From Candidatus Acetothermia bacterium (GTDB lineage: Bacteria > Bipolaricaulota > Bipolaricaulia > Bipolaricaulales > Bipolaricaulaceae), in NCBI GenBank assembly GCA_003562845.1, contig PWTL01000112.1, positions 1-43,472 on the forward strand: a DNA stretch of 43,472 nucleotides. Reading direction: 5' to 3'. Under the pieces are notes generated by a model that saw only the letters and a list, made by a program, of their open reading frames with translations, made no database searches and was not told the origin of the DNA. Shown here piece after piece: positions 17,253-26,148 of this stretch; position 1 is the stretch's first letter; each line of letters begins with the position of its first letter. The position numbers and the translations under genes are program-made.

Positions 17253-19832
17253 TCATGGACCCACGGTCTCGCCGTTGTACTCTCCTAGAACCTGGTGCAG
17301 GGCAGTCAGCAACTCCTCCGTGCTGCGCACTCCTCTGACAGGCATGGGCAGCGCCTCGATGAACTCCTGCCCGTATGCTTCGGTCAGCATCCTGGGGTCG
17401 GCGATTACCAGCAGGCCGCGGTCTTCGGGGGAGCGCACCAGACGTCCCGCCCCTTGGCGTAGGCGCAACACGGCCCGCGGCAAGAACAGGCGGCGGAAGG
17501 GATCCCTCCCTTCGGAGCGCAAGCGCCGGGCTTCGGCTTGGACCAGGGGGTCGCCGGGTACGGGAAAGGGAAGGCGGGCGATGACCACCACCTCCACTTG
17601 GTCACCGGGGAGATCCACGCCCTCCCAGAAGGTGTCCAGCCCCAGCAAGAGCACAGGGGGGGACTCGCTTCGGAACCGCCGCACGAGCTGTTCCCTCTCT
17701 CCGTCCCTTCCCTGCACCAGAGTGGGCAGGCCTTTCAGGTGCGGTAGTGTGGCGTCAAGCATCGTCCGCGAAGTGAACAGGACCATCGTCCGGCGGCCTC
17801 CTTCCGCGCCCAGCCGATGGAGGAGCCTCCCCAGGTGGTCCGGATAGGTGCGATGATCGGGACGGGGCAGAAAGCGGGGTACGCACGCCTGCACTCTTTC
17901 ATAGGGGAAGGGAGAGGCCCAGCTGTGCCAGGTTACCTCTGCGGGGGTGATCCCCAGGTCCAAAGCCAGAGGGGTCGCGCCTTCTCCGCCGCTCAGCGTG
18001 GCCGATGTAAGCACTGTCCCCTCAACGCGAGACCACAGACCCTTCTCCAGCAGCGGCCCCAGCTCGACCGGAGATGTCCTCAGGCTGGGCATCCCCCCTT
18101 CGCGTGTGTGCCAGAACACACTCTCCTCCCCTTGCGGGTGGAGAAGGACGAACCACCTTGCAGCCAGCTCTCGCGCCTGCTGCGCGATCCCTTTGGCCAG
18201 TTCTCTAACCTCCCCCTCCGTCTGTTCGCTCAGGAGCACAAGTTCATGAGACAACTCCGTGAGCGCTCGGCAAAGGCGGGTTCCTGCGGGTTGGGCCGGC
18301 TCAACCTGCGACATACTATATTGGGCGGGGTCAGCGGGGAGCACCGGGGCGAGGGCGTTCCAAACCAGACGGTGGGACGCACGTACTTCCTGCCACAGGG
18401 CTGCTGCCCGCTGCGTGTTCACCTCTTTTGTCCAAGCGGAGAGGAGACCCCGCCCGCCCTTGCGGATCTCTCCCAGGAGAGTGGGGACTGTGGACGGGGT
18501 GACAGCCTCGGTGAAGGCATCGCGTGTGGCGGCGGGGAAGGCGTGCGCTTCGTCCACCACTACCGCGCCCAGCGGGCCGAGGATCGCTCCCCCGGCGGCG
18601 GCATCGGCGGCCAACAGGGCGTGATTGACCACCACCAGGTGGGCCTCTCTGGCTCGTTCCCGGGCCTGGCGCGAGGGACACCTGCCGAACACGGGGCAGG
18701 CCCGGCGGGGACAGCGGTGCGGCAGGTCGCGCAGAGTTCCCACGAGGGTCCGCCCCTGCGGGTGTGCCCACAACGCTGCGAGCTCGTCCAAATCACCGCT
18801 TGTGGTGCGCTCAGTCCAGGCGAGCACAGTGCTCAGGAGGTCGCTGTCCGTGAGGCGGCCTCGGGCCTCTTCCAGTCGGCGAAGGCACAAGTAATTCTCC
18901 CGTCCTTTGAGCAGCGCCGTGGAGAGCTCCAGCCCCAGATGGGCCAGGGCGGCGGGGAGATCCTTGTGCCACAGCTGCTCCTGCAGGGCTCGTGTCCGTG
19001 TGGCCACCGCGATGCGGGCGCTTCGCTCCTTTAGATGTAACAGAACGGGAACCAAATAACCGAGGGTCTTTCCAGTGCCCGGCCCGGCTTCCAGGAACGC
19101 GATCTTCCCCTCAGAAAGGGCTTTCTGCACAGCCTGCGCGTAGCGCCGTTGGCCGGCGCGATCTTGCCAAAAGGGGAGCTCTCCCAGCCGGACGAACGCC
19201 CCGTGGAGATCGTGTACGGGAGAGCGGCGCACGGGGGGAGGGGCCTTGGGGGCAAGGGCAGGGGTCAACCAGTCCTGCGCCGGCTCAGGGAGCAGTGCGG
19301 CCACGGCTCGGCGAGCTCCCTCGGGGAAGCGTGCCGCCTCGCCCAGGGCCTTGCCCAACAGGGAGCCGGCCGCTACCGCGTCAGGAAGAGCCCGATGAGC
19401 GGGGCCGTTATCCAGCTGCAGCCGTTTTCGTACAGCCCGCAAGGAATGCGATGGTTCGTGGGGCCAGATCGTGCGCGACAGGGCGAGCGTGTCCACCCAG
19501 TGCGCCGCAAAAGTCAAGCCCAACCGGTCCGCCGCTCGTTGGAGGAACTCCCGGTCAAAGGGGGCGTTGTGGGCGACCACCACCTGCCCGGCCAGTTTTC
19601 GCAGCACCTCTCTCAGTACCGTCGTCGGTTCGGGGGCATCTGCGAGTTCTTCCGGAGCAATGCCCGTCAGTCGGAGGATGTCGTCCGCTGGCCGCAGGGT
19701 GGGCCGGAGGAGACTGGTAAACGTCCCCCGTAGAGCGCCTCCCGCGAAACGGGCCCACGCTACCTCGATGATCTCGTCTCGAGAGGGATCCAGCCCAGTG
19801 GTCTCAACGTCGATCGCGTAGAATTCCACCAC
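17253..19832 (-). CDS. dinG: DinG-family helicase with N-terminal DEDD exonuclease domain
   Basis: FYAIDVETTGLDP exonuclease; EAGPGTGKTLGYLVP Walker A; VVDEAHAF DEAH; Cys cluster CPRRACPVFGRCPS; QGAGRLVRSPEDRG. Confidence 0.94.
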   Translation of the reverse strand: MVEFYAIDVETTGLDPSRDEIIEVAWARFAGGALRGTFTSLLRPTLRPADDILRLTGIAPEELADAPEPTTVLREVLRKLAGQVVVAHNAPFDREFLQRAADRLGLTFAAHWVDTLALSRTIWPHEPSHSLRAVRKRLQLDNGPAHRALPDAVAAGSLLGKALGEAARFPEGARRAVAALLPEPAQDWLTPALAPKAPPPVRRSPVHDLHGAFVRLGELPFWQDRAGQRRYAQAVQKALSEGKIAFLEAGPGTGKTLGYLVPVLLHLKERSARIAVATRTRALQEQLWHKDLPAALAHLGLELSTALLKGRENYLCLRRLEEARGRLTDSDLLSTVLAWTERTTSGDLDELAALWAHPQGRTLVGTLRDLPHRCPRRACPVFGRCPSRQARERAREAHLVVVNHALLAADAAAGGAILGPLGAVVVDEAHAFPAATRDAFTEAVTPSTVPTLLGEIRKGGRGLLSAWTKEVNTQRAAALWQEVRASHRLVWNALAPVLPADPAQYSMSQVEPAQPAGTRLCRALTELSHELVLLSEQTEGEVRELAKGIAQQARELAARWFVLLHPQGEESVFWHTREGGMPSLRTSPVELGPLLEKGLWSRVEGTVLTSATLSGGEGATPLALDLGITPAEVTWHSWASPFPYERVQACVPRFLPRPDHRTYPDHLGRLLHRLGAEGGRRTMVLFTSRTMLDATLPHLKGLPTLVQGRDGEREQLVRRFRSESPPVLLLGLDTFWEGVDLPGDQVEVVVIARLPFPVPGDPLVQAEARRLRSEGRDPFRRLFLPRAVLRLRQGAGRLVRSPEDRGLLVIADPRMLTEAYGQEFIEALPMPVRGVRSTEELLTALHQVLGEYNGETVGP

Positions 19833-20265
19833 GGCTCAACTGGTTCAGAAGGTCGATGCGACGAACTACGCCCACCAGATATCCTGCCTCGTTCGCCACC
19901 GGTATTTGTTTCAACCTCCTGCGGATGAACAGCTGCGCCACTTGAAGATCCTCATCCGAAGGTCGGACAACCACCGGATCTCGGGCCATGAACTCGGATG
20001 CCGGACGCTGCGAGATGCGTTCCAGAGACCGGCCCAGCTGATTCAAGTTAGGTAGTATAGCAGTAGAGTGCAGCATGTCAAAGTAACTGGGGAGTGCGGC
20101 GCGGATGATGTCCCGTTCTGATATTACGCCGACGAGCGTTCCTTCATCGTCCAACACCGGCAAGCTGGAGAGCCCCGATTGCTCCATTACGTAGATGACT
20201 TCGGAGATGGGAGTCTCCGCGTCCACTGACGTTAGATCTTTGCGCATGAACTCGTGCGCCTTCAT
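19804..20265 (-). CDS. Two-CBS-domain protein
   Basis: LTSVDAETPISEVIYVMEQSGLSSLPVLDDEGTLVGVISERDIIRA and DPVVVRPSDEDLQVAQLFIRRRLKQIPVANEAGYLVGVVRRIDLL. Confidence 0.93.
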   Translation of the reverse strand: MKAHEFMRKDLTSVDAETPISEVIYVMEQSGLSSLPVLDDEGTLVGVISERDIIRAALPSYFDMLHSTAILPNLNQLGRSLERISQRPASEFMARDPVVVRPSDEDLQVAQLFIRRRLKQIPVANEAGYLVGVVRRIDLLNQLSRGGILRDRR

Positions 20266-21230
20266 CGTGGGGTCCTCTTCCGTACCTCGATGCGTTCCAT
20301 CTCCGCGTCGATGGCTTGGCGTGACCGAACCAGCTTCTCCTCGGCCTCCGATGACGCCAACGCTGCGGCCATGCCGAACTTCAACGCCGATTCCAAATCC
20401 TCTCCCTTTTTCAGTTGGTACAACAGGCCGCCCACCAACGCGTCGTCAGCCCCTACAAGATTGCGCAGCTCACTGAGGGTGACGCGCGCATCGAGTTCCC
20501 ATACGGCATCCTTGGTCACCAAAACATCCCCTGTGACGTGATGGGACACCAGGAACATCTTCGCCCCTCTGTCCAAGGCGTGGTGGCCAGCGGAGATGAT
20601 CTCCTCCTCGGTGCTGACCGCTTCATCTCCGATGACCGCTCCCTCGCGGATGTCTGGTTTCACAAGGTACGGCCCGGCGGATATCGCCTCCTGCAACGGG
20701 AAACCTCCCGTATGCAGCACCGTCTTCACGTTGTGTTGGGCGGCGATCAGCGCCAGCTGGTGGTAGAAGTCATCGGGGAGGCCGGGCGGCAGTCGCCCGC
20801 CGAGGACTACATACTCTGCGCGGGCCACAGCGTGGCGGTACTTGGCCAGGAAGATCTCCACTGCGCGGGCGGGTACCGTCGGGCCTTCCTCGTGCACCTT
20901 GAGCGAGGCCGCCTGGCGCTCGGGGAGCATTAGGGCGGCATTTGTCCGGGTCTCTCCTTCGATCCACACGAAGTTAGCGGACACCCCTTCGGAGAGGATC
21001 CCGCGCAGGACGATCTGCCCGGTGTGGCCGGCCAGGAAGCCCATGGCCACCGACTCCATGCCCAGCCGCGCCAGCAAGACCGATACGTTGATCCCCTTTC
21101 CCCCCGGCTCGGACAGCGAACGGTGCGCACGCATGATGCGGTCCTCCTCGCCGACAGAGAGGGGTAGATGCGTCTCATCTACCCAGTACGTCTTGTCCAG
21201 GGCCGGGTTAAGGGTCACGGTGATGATCAT
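20262..21230 (-). CDS. PfkB-family sugar kinase (1-phosphofructokinase-like)
   Basis: MIITVTLNPALDKTYWVDE, SEPGGKGINVSVLLARLG, GGRLPPGLPDDFY, VGADDALVGGLLY (variant of GAGD). Confidence 0.88.
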   Translation of the reverse strand: MIITVTLNPALDKTYWVDETHLPLSVGEEDRIMRAHRSLSEPGGKGINVSVLLARLGMESVAMGFLAGHTGQIVLRGILSEGVSANFVWIEGETRTNAALMLPERQAASLKVHEEGPTVPARAVEIFLAKYRHAVARAEYVVLGGRLPPGLPDDFYHQLALIAAQHNVKTVLHTGGFPLQEAISAGPYLVKPDIREGAVIGDEAVSTEEEIISAGHHALDRGAKMFLVSHHVTGDVLVTKDAVWELDARVTLSELRNLVGADDALVGGLLYQLKKGEDLESALKFGMAAALASSEAEEKLVRSRQAIDAEMERIEVRKRTPR

Positions 21231-22537
21231 TCTTCTTCTCCGCTTTCCACATCGCCGCGCATTCCCCCGGGGAACGCCTCGTTGATGCGCACGGTAGCCA
21301 TACTTCCCCGGAGACGCTCCGGCTCTCCCGGAAAGAGCACAGTGCGGAAGTCCCGCGTCTTGCCGTGGCACAGTCCCTTTGCCGCAAGCTGCCCCTCCAC
21401 CAGGACTTCTTCCCGGAAGCCGACGCGCCGGCTGTGCAACTCCAGCGCGCTGCTGCGCGCGACCTCCAGCACTTCCTCCAGCCTCTCCCGCTTCTCCTCG
21501 TCGGACAGGGAGTCGGGCCACTGTGCGGCCTTGGTGTGTGGCCGCGGGGAGTAGCAGGCTGCAAACACTGTGCCGAACTTCACTTCTTGCAGCAGGGCCA
21601 GAGTGGAGCGGAAATCGCTCTCCGTCTCCCGCGGGAACCCCACGATTATGTCCGTAGTCAGGTTGATGCCCGGCACTGTTCGGCGGGCGAGGTCTACAAT
21701 CCTCTCCAGCCGCTCCCGGGAGTAGCCCCTACCCATCGCCGCGAGCACGGCATCGCTGCCCGACTGTACTGCCAGGTGGAGGTGCTCGCATACGGCGGGC
21801 TCTGCGCCCATCGTCTCCAGGACCTCGGGGGTGATGTACGCAGGATGGGAGCTGGTGAACCTCACCCGCGGGATCCCCGCGCGGGCGGCACGTCGCAAAA
21901 GCTGCGCAAAGCTCTCCTGGCCGGGATTGTCCGAGCCATAGGCATCCACGTTTTGCCCGAGGAGGGTTACCTCTTGGTAGCCGCGGTCCGCCAGTTCCGA
22001 CAGATCCTGTTCGACCTCCTGTGGAGGGCGTGAGCGCAGAGGGCCGCGTGCGACCGGGACCACACAGTAGGCACAGCGTTGCGAGCAGCCCTCGGACACG
22101 GCGACAAAGGCCTGGAAAGAGCTTTGCCGCCGCACCGGCAGACGGGTCCCATCCCGGCCAGGCGCCGGGACGGAAATCGCTCGTTCCCCTTGAGCTGCAC
22201 GCCTTACCAACAGGGGGACCTCGGCGAGGTTTCTCGTGCCGAACACAAAGTCAGCTTGCGGGCATGTCTCCGCCAGTGACTCGGCCCGTCCTTGCGCCAT
22301 ACACCCGCCTACCCCGATAAGGGGACGTCCGTTGCTCCTCCTCCCGGAGAGCTCTCCCAGGCGGCCCTGGGCCTTTTCTTCTGCTCTCTGGCGGACCATA
22401 CACGTGTTCAAGATCACCACGTCGGCATGGGCGGGATCGGTGACGATCGTGTACCCGTCCCCGACCAGCACGCCTTCGAGCTCCTCGGAGCGATGCTGGT
22501 TGAGCTGACAACCCCAGGTGAGCACACAAGCTTTCAT
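21227..22537 (-). CDS. miaB: tRNA-2-methylthio-N6-dimethylallyladenosine synthase
   Basis: TWGCQLNQHRSEELEGVL, VILNTCMVRQRAEEK, VGGCMAQ, VSEGCSQRCAYCVVPVARG, LLGQNVDAYG; C-terminal TRAM-like. Confidence 0.95.
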   Translation of the reverse strand: MKACVLTWGCQLNQHRSEELEGVLVGDGYTIVTDPAHADVVILNTCMVRQRAEEKAQGRLGELSGRRSNGRPLIGVGGCMAQGRAESLAETCPQADFVFGTRNLAEVPLLVRRAAQGERAISVPAPGRDGTRLPVRRQSSFQAFVAVSEGCSQRCAYCVVPVARGPLRSRPPQEVEQDLSELADRGYQEVTLLGQNVDAYGSDNPGQESFAQLLRRAARAGIPRVRFTSSHPAYITPEVLETMGAEPAVCEHLHLAVQSGSDAVLAAMGRGYSRERLERIVDLARRTVPGINLTTDIIVGFPRETESDFRSTLALLQEVKFGTVFAACYSPRPHTKAAQWPDSLSDEEKRERLEEVLEVARSSALELHSRRVGFREEVLVEGQLAAKGLCHGKTRDFRTVLFPGEPERLRGSMATVRINEAFPGGMRGDVESGEEE

Positions 22538-22619
22538 GGTGCAGGAGTAAGGATACCCCAATTCCCTGCGGAGCCTCAACTGGGTGGCGGCTCAACCCCG
22601 CTCGAGGCTATGATGGGGC

Positions 22620-25580
22620 GTGGTTCGTCGAGTGGATCGCTACCTGTGGGGGGAGTTGCTGGGCCCGTTCGGCGTGGCGTTGCTGGCGTTCCTCGTGTTC
22701 ATCGGGCTGGAGCTGGTGCTGTCCCTGTCGGACGTGGTTCTGGCCCGAGGGGTAGGTGCGGGGACAATGCTGCGCCTTCTGTCGTTGAAACTGCCCAGCC
22801 TGCTCACGTTGGCCCTGCCTGCTGGTGTCCTGCTGGCCACGTTCCTCGCGTTGGGGCGGCTGGTGTCGGACAGGGAACTCCTCGCTCTGCAGGCGGTGGG
22901 ATATTCGGTGCGGCGTTTGCTGGTCCCGTTTGTGGTGTTCGGGGTCGCGGTGAGCGGCTTGGCGTACATGTTGGGCGAGGTAGTTGTCCCCGCAGCGGAG
23001 TCGGCCTACCGCCAAGAGCTCCTGACTGTCCTGTACAGAGGGGAGGTGCCGGCTCTGCAGGAGCACGTCTTCTTCCGCGGACAGGAAGGCGAGCTGTACT
23101 ATATCCAGAGCTACGAACAAGAGCGGGCGTTGGGGGTGGTCGTCTACGACCTCCAGGGCCGTCTATTCCCGCCGCAAGGGAGATTTCCCACTGTGCTTAC
23201 CGCCGAACAGGGGCGGCTCAGGGGGGGAGATCTGGCTCTGCAAGAGGGGCGCCTGTTCCGCTTCGGTCCCGATGGGGCGTTGGAGGAGATGGCGCGGTTC
23301 GAGGCTCTCACTCTGGAGGTGGGCGAGGATGTCCAGCAAGCAGTCCTCGGAGGGAAAACGCCGGGGGAGATGTCCCTTCGCGAGCTGTCCGAGCGGATAG
23401 AGCTGTTCGAGCGTTCAGGGTTGGATCCGCGTAATCTTGTGGTGGAGTACCACTCCAAGCTCGCGGTCGTCGCTGCGGCTGCAGTGTTCGCCCTCCTCGG
23501 CGCACCATTGGGAGTTCTCTTGGGGCGGCGCGGCCGAGCAGCCGCGGCCATTGCCGGCTTTGCGCTGGTGGCGGGTGCGCAAGGGATGATGATCTGGTCG
23601 CGAACGATGGCCCGACGAGGGATGTTGCCCGCGTCGCTTGGGGGGTGGCTTCCCCACATGGTTCTGGTGGTACTGGGGTTGACGCTCCTTGTGTTTACCG
23701 ACCGGCGGAGGATGCGCCGTGTGGGGGTAGTGCTGGTGGCCCTGGCGGTGGGGACGGTGGGCTGGGCGGCGGAGTGGCCATTTTCGGAGATCGTCGCCGA
23801 GCGGATGGTCCTCGGTCCGAAGGCAAGCTCCTTCACCGCACACGGGGTTACTGCTGTGCTTGCAGAGTACGAGCTCACTGCCGGCGCCTTGCAGGGGGTG
23901 CGGGAGGAAGAGGGGTGGCGCGTGCAGGCGGAGGACGCCCGCCTGTTCGGACCGGACATGGAGCTTGAGGCGGCGCACATCTCTGCCTCGTTCGACCGCG
24001 AGGGGCGACTCAGAGCCGCTGTAGCCGCTGATTTTCGAGGGACCTCCGCGTTTACGGGGCCGGAGAAGGAGGAGCTCCTGGTCTTTCACGGCGAGCGGGC
24101 ACAGGCGACCTTCTCCGGCGGGGAACTGGTGCGGCTCGACGCTGATGAAGTGCGCTTTACCACCTGTCCCTGCCTGGAGGGCGCTCCGTACCGTGTCGAC
24201 GCGTCGCGGTTTGTGCTTCTCCCCGAGCGCTGGCTGTACGCCAGTGGGGTCACGGTGAGATCCTTCGGAGTGCGCGTCGGATGGTTGCCGGTGTACGCTG
24301 CGAGGCTGGGAGAGGAGGCCTCCCCGTTGTTCCCGCAGGTGGGACGGGAAGGGGAGCACTGGTTTTTGCGTTGGCACGTCCCGTGGGCCCTGGGGGAGAT
24401 CCTGTGGGGGGCGGTGGGCATCACGTGGTTTCCCTGGGACGGACGAGCCCTACCGACACTGGATGTGCTGTGGGAGGGAGGGGACCTCCGCCTTGCCTCC
24501 GGCAGGGCGTCGGTGACGGCGCGGGGAGAAGCCCCGTGGGGCGCCTGGCGCGTGGGAGCGGACCTGATAGGCGAGCGCCTGTCTGCCGAAGCGCGGGGCG
24601 ATGTGGGCCCGTGGAACTGGTCGTTTCTGTGGGGGCGGGTGGAAGAGGACGGCGAGCTCGTGTACGAGCGGGCACCGCACGTCACCCTGAGGGGCACAGC
24701 CGGACAGTGGCTTGGAGGCGCACTGCGGGTACAGGTGGAGACAGGTCGGTTCCGGGAAGCCGGCCGTGGGGGAACCCGCAGCGGTGCCGCCGTATCGTGG
24801 ACTCGCAGCTGGGAGGTGGGACCGCTTACGCTCACCAACCCTTGGAGTACAGCACTGGACATGTACGAGGAAGGGCATCGCATCGCCTGGGCGGTCGGCC
24901 CGGCCCTCAATGTAGGTGGACTGCAGCTTTCCTACCGGGGGCGTGTGACTGTGGGTCGCTCTCCGTTCGACTTCGACGCCGCGCCGCCGGAGAGCCGCCT
25001 GGAGGCAACTCTCAGCGGGAGCGCTGAGGACTGGAGCCAGCAGGTGACCTTGGGGTGGGACCTGGTCTCCGGCGCGTCAGTTGCGGGCACGTGGGCTCTG
25101 CGCGGACCGGGGACGAAGGTGGACCTTACGTTCACCCCGATTCCGCTGGAGTTCAGCCGTGCCGCGGGAGAGTTTTCCCGGTCCGGTGAAGACTTGTCAG
25201 TGACCCTGCGGGGAGGGGTGAAGTTGCAGCCGCTTGAGTGGGAGGACGTACTGTTTCGGGGCGCGTGGTCCCCAGAGGGAGGTTCGGCAACTGTGGCGCT
25301 GCGGGTTGGACTGGACCCGCTCGCCGTCAACCGCTCCGCGGGGGAGGTGTCCTGGGCCGTGGGCGGCGACTGGAGCGTGCACGCCTGGGGGGAGTTCGAC
25401 TGGGTTGCGGCAAGGTGGGTGCAGCTCGGGGCCGGGGTGAGCCGCCTCCTGCAGGGATGCCTGCGTATCGGGGTCCAGGCCGATCTTACGGGGCTGCGGA
25501 TCGCAGTGGACGTCCCGGCATTTGCCGAGGCGCGGGTCGTGTTCCGTCCGCAGGACGAGGGGCTGCGCATCGGGGGTTAA
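22620..25580 (+). CDS. LptF/LptG-family permease fused to LptA-like and LptD-like regions (986 aa)
   Basis: N-terminal MVRRVDRYLWGELLGPFGVALLAFLVFIGLELVL...LGRLVSDRELLALQAVGYSVRRLLVP is YjgP/YjgQ (LptF/G). After RRRMRR a hydrophobic VGVVLVALAVGTVGWAAEW segment, then LptA/OstA-like sequence and DEVRFTTCPCLEGAPYRVDASRFVLLPERWLYASGVTVRSFGVRVGWLPVYAARLGEE as at the LptD N-domain/barrel junction, then about 400 aa of alternating beta-barrel-like sequence. GTG start. Confidence 0.85.
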   Translation: MVRRVDRYLWGELLGPFGVALLAFLVFIGLELVLSLSDVVLARGVGAGTMLRLLSLKLPSLLTLALPAGVLLATFLALGRLVSDRELLALQAVGYSVRRLLVPFVVFGVAVSGLAYMLGEVVVPAAESAYRQELLTVLYRGEVPALQEHVFFRGQEGELYYIQSYEQERALGVVVYDLQGRLFPPQGRFPTVLTAEQGRLRGGDLALQEGRLFRFGPDGALEEMARFEALTLEVGEDVQQAVLGGKTPGEMSLRELSERIELFERSGLDPRNLVVEYHSKLAVVAAAAVFALLGAPLGVLLGRRGRAAAAIAGFALVAGAQGMMIWSRTMARRGMLPASLGGWLPHMVLVVLGLTLLVFTDRRRMRRVGVVLVALAVGTVGWAAEWPFSEIVAERMVLGPKASSFTAHGVTAVLAEYELTAGALQGVREEEGWRVQAEDARLFGPDMELEAAHISASFDREGRLRAAVAADFRGTSAFTGPEKEELLVFHGERAQATFSGGELVRLDADEVRFTTCPCLEGAPYRVDASRFVLLPERWLYASGVTVRSFGVRVGWLPVYAARLGEEASPLFPQVGREGEHWFLRWHVPWALGEILWGAVGITWFPWDGRALPTLDVLWEGGDLRLASGRASVTARGEAPWGAWRVGADLIGERLSAEARGDVGPWNWSFLWGRVEEDGELVYERAPHVTLRGTAGQWLGGALRVQVETGRFREAGRGGTRSGAAVSWTRSWEVGPLTLTNPWSTALDMYEEGHRIAWAVGPALNVGGLQLSYRGRVTVGRSPFDFDAAPPESRLEATLSGSAEDWSQQVTLGWDLVSGASVAGTWALRGPGTKVDLTFTPIPLEFSRAAGEFSRSGEDLSVTLRGGVKLQPLEWEDVLFRGAWSPEGGSATVALRVGLDPLAVNRSAGEVSWAVGGDWSVHAWGEFDWVAARWVQLGAGVSRLLQGCLRIGVQADLTGLRIAVDVPAFAEARVVFRPQDEGLRIGG

Positions 25581-25605
25581 CGCCGTGTATAATGGAAGAG
25601 ATCCT

Positions 25606-26148
25606 ATGAAGAGGACGCGTATCCCGGACTTGCTGACTGCGAGCCGGGGTTTCGTCGGGCTGGCGATCTTGGCGATGATCCCCGCGGGGGCGGATGCTTT
25701 GCCCTCGGTGTTGTGGCTGCTTCTTCTCGGGTGGACCACTGACCTTCTGGACGGGCGCTTGGCCCGCAGGTTCGATCTGTTGCCGTCGTGGATTGGAGAG
25801 CACGAGTTTGAGTTCGACATGTCCATGGTCTTCTGTTCTGCCGTCTACCTGGTCGCGACCGGCTTGGTGCCCCGGGGACCGGGCACAGTGTACCTTGTGC
25901 TAGCGTGTCTGTTGGCGCTTCTCTCCTACAGCCGTGCCGGGCACTTCCTCAAGTTCAAGGCGCTGACGATGGCCTTGGCCGTACCGTGGGTGTTCGGCCC
26001 ATTCGTCCTTGCCTACATACGTGGAGAACAAACAGTCGCCTACATGGGCCTCCTGTGGATAGCACTAGGGCTGCTCTTTGACTGGCGTCGTTTTACTGGA
26101 GTGGTGGAGGACTTCCTGGACGGCGCGCGCAGCTTCCTGCGGCGGTGA
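25606..26148 (+). CDS. CDP-alcohol phosphatidyltransferase-like membrane protein (variant active-site motif)
   Basis: IPDLLTASRGFVGLAIL...TTDLLDGRLARRFDLLPSWIGEHEFEFD; TM helices. ATG 25606 preceded by TATAAT. Confidence 0.72.
   Translation: MKRTRIPDLLTASRGFVGLAILAMIPAGADALPSVLWLLLLGWTTDLLDGRLARRFDLLPSWIGEHEFEFDMSMVFCSAVYLVATGLVPRGPGTVYLVLACLLALLSYSRAGHFLKFKALTMALAVPWVFGPFVLAYIRGEQTVAYMGLLWIALGLLFDWRRFTGVVEDFLDGARSFLRR

Noticed and set aside
17253-19832. Exonuclease-helicase fusion as a novel defence protein
   Set aside because: This is the known DinG architecture with an N-terminal exonuclease found in Firmicutes and others, in a housekeeping setting.
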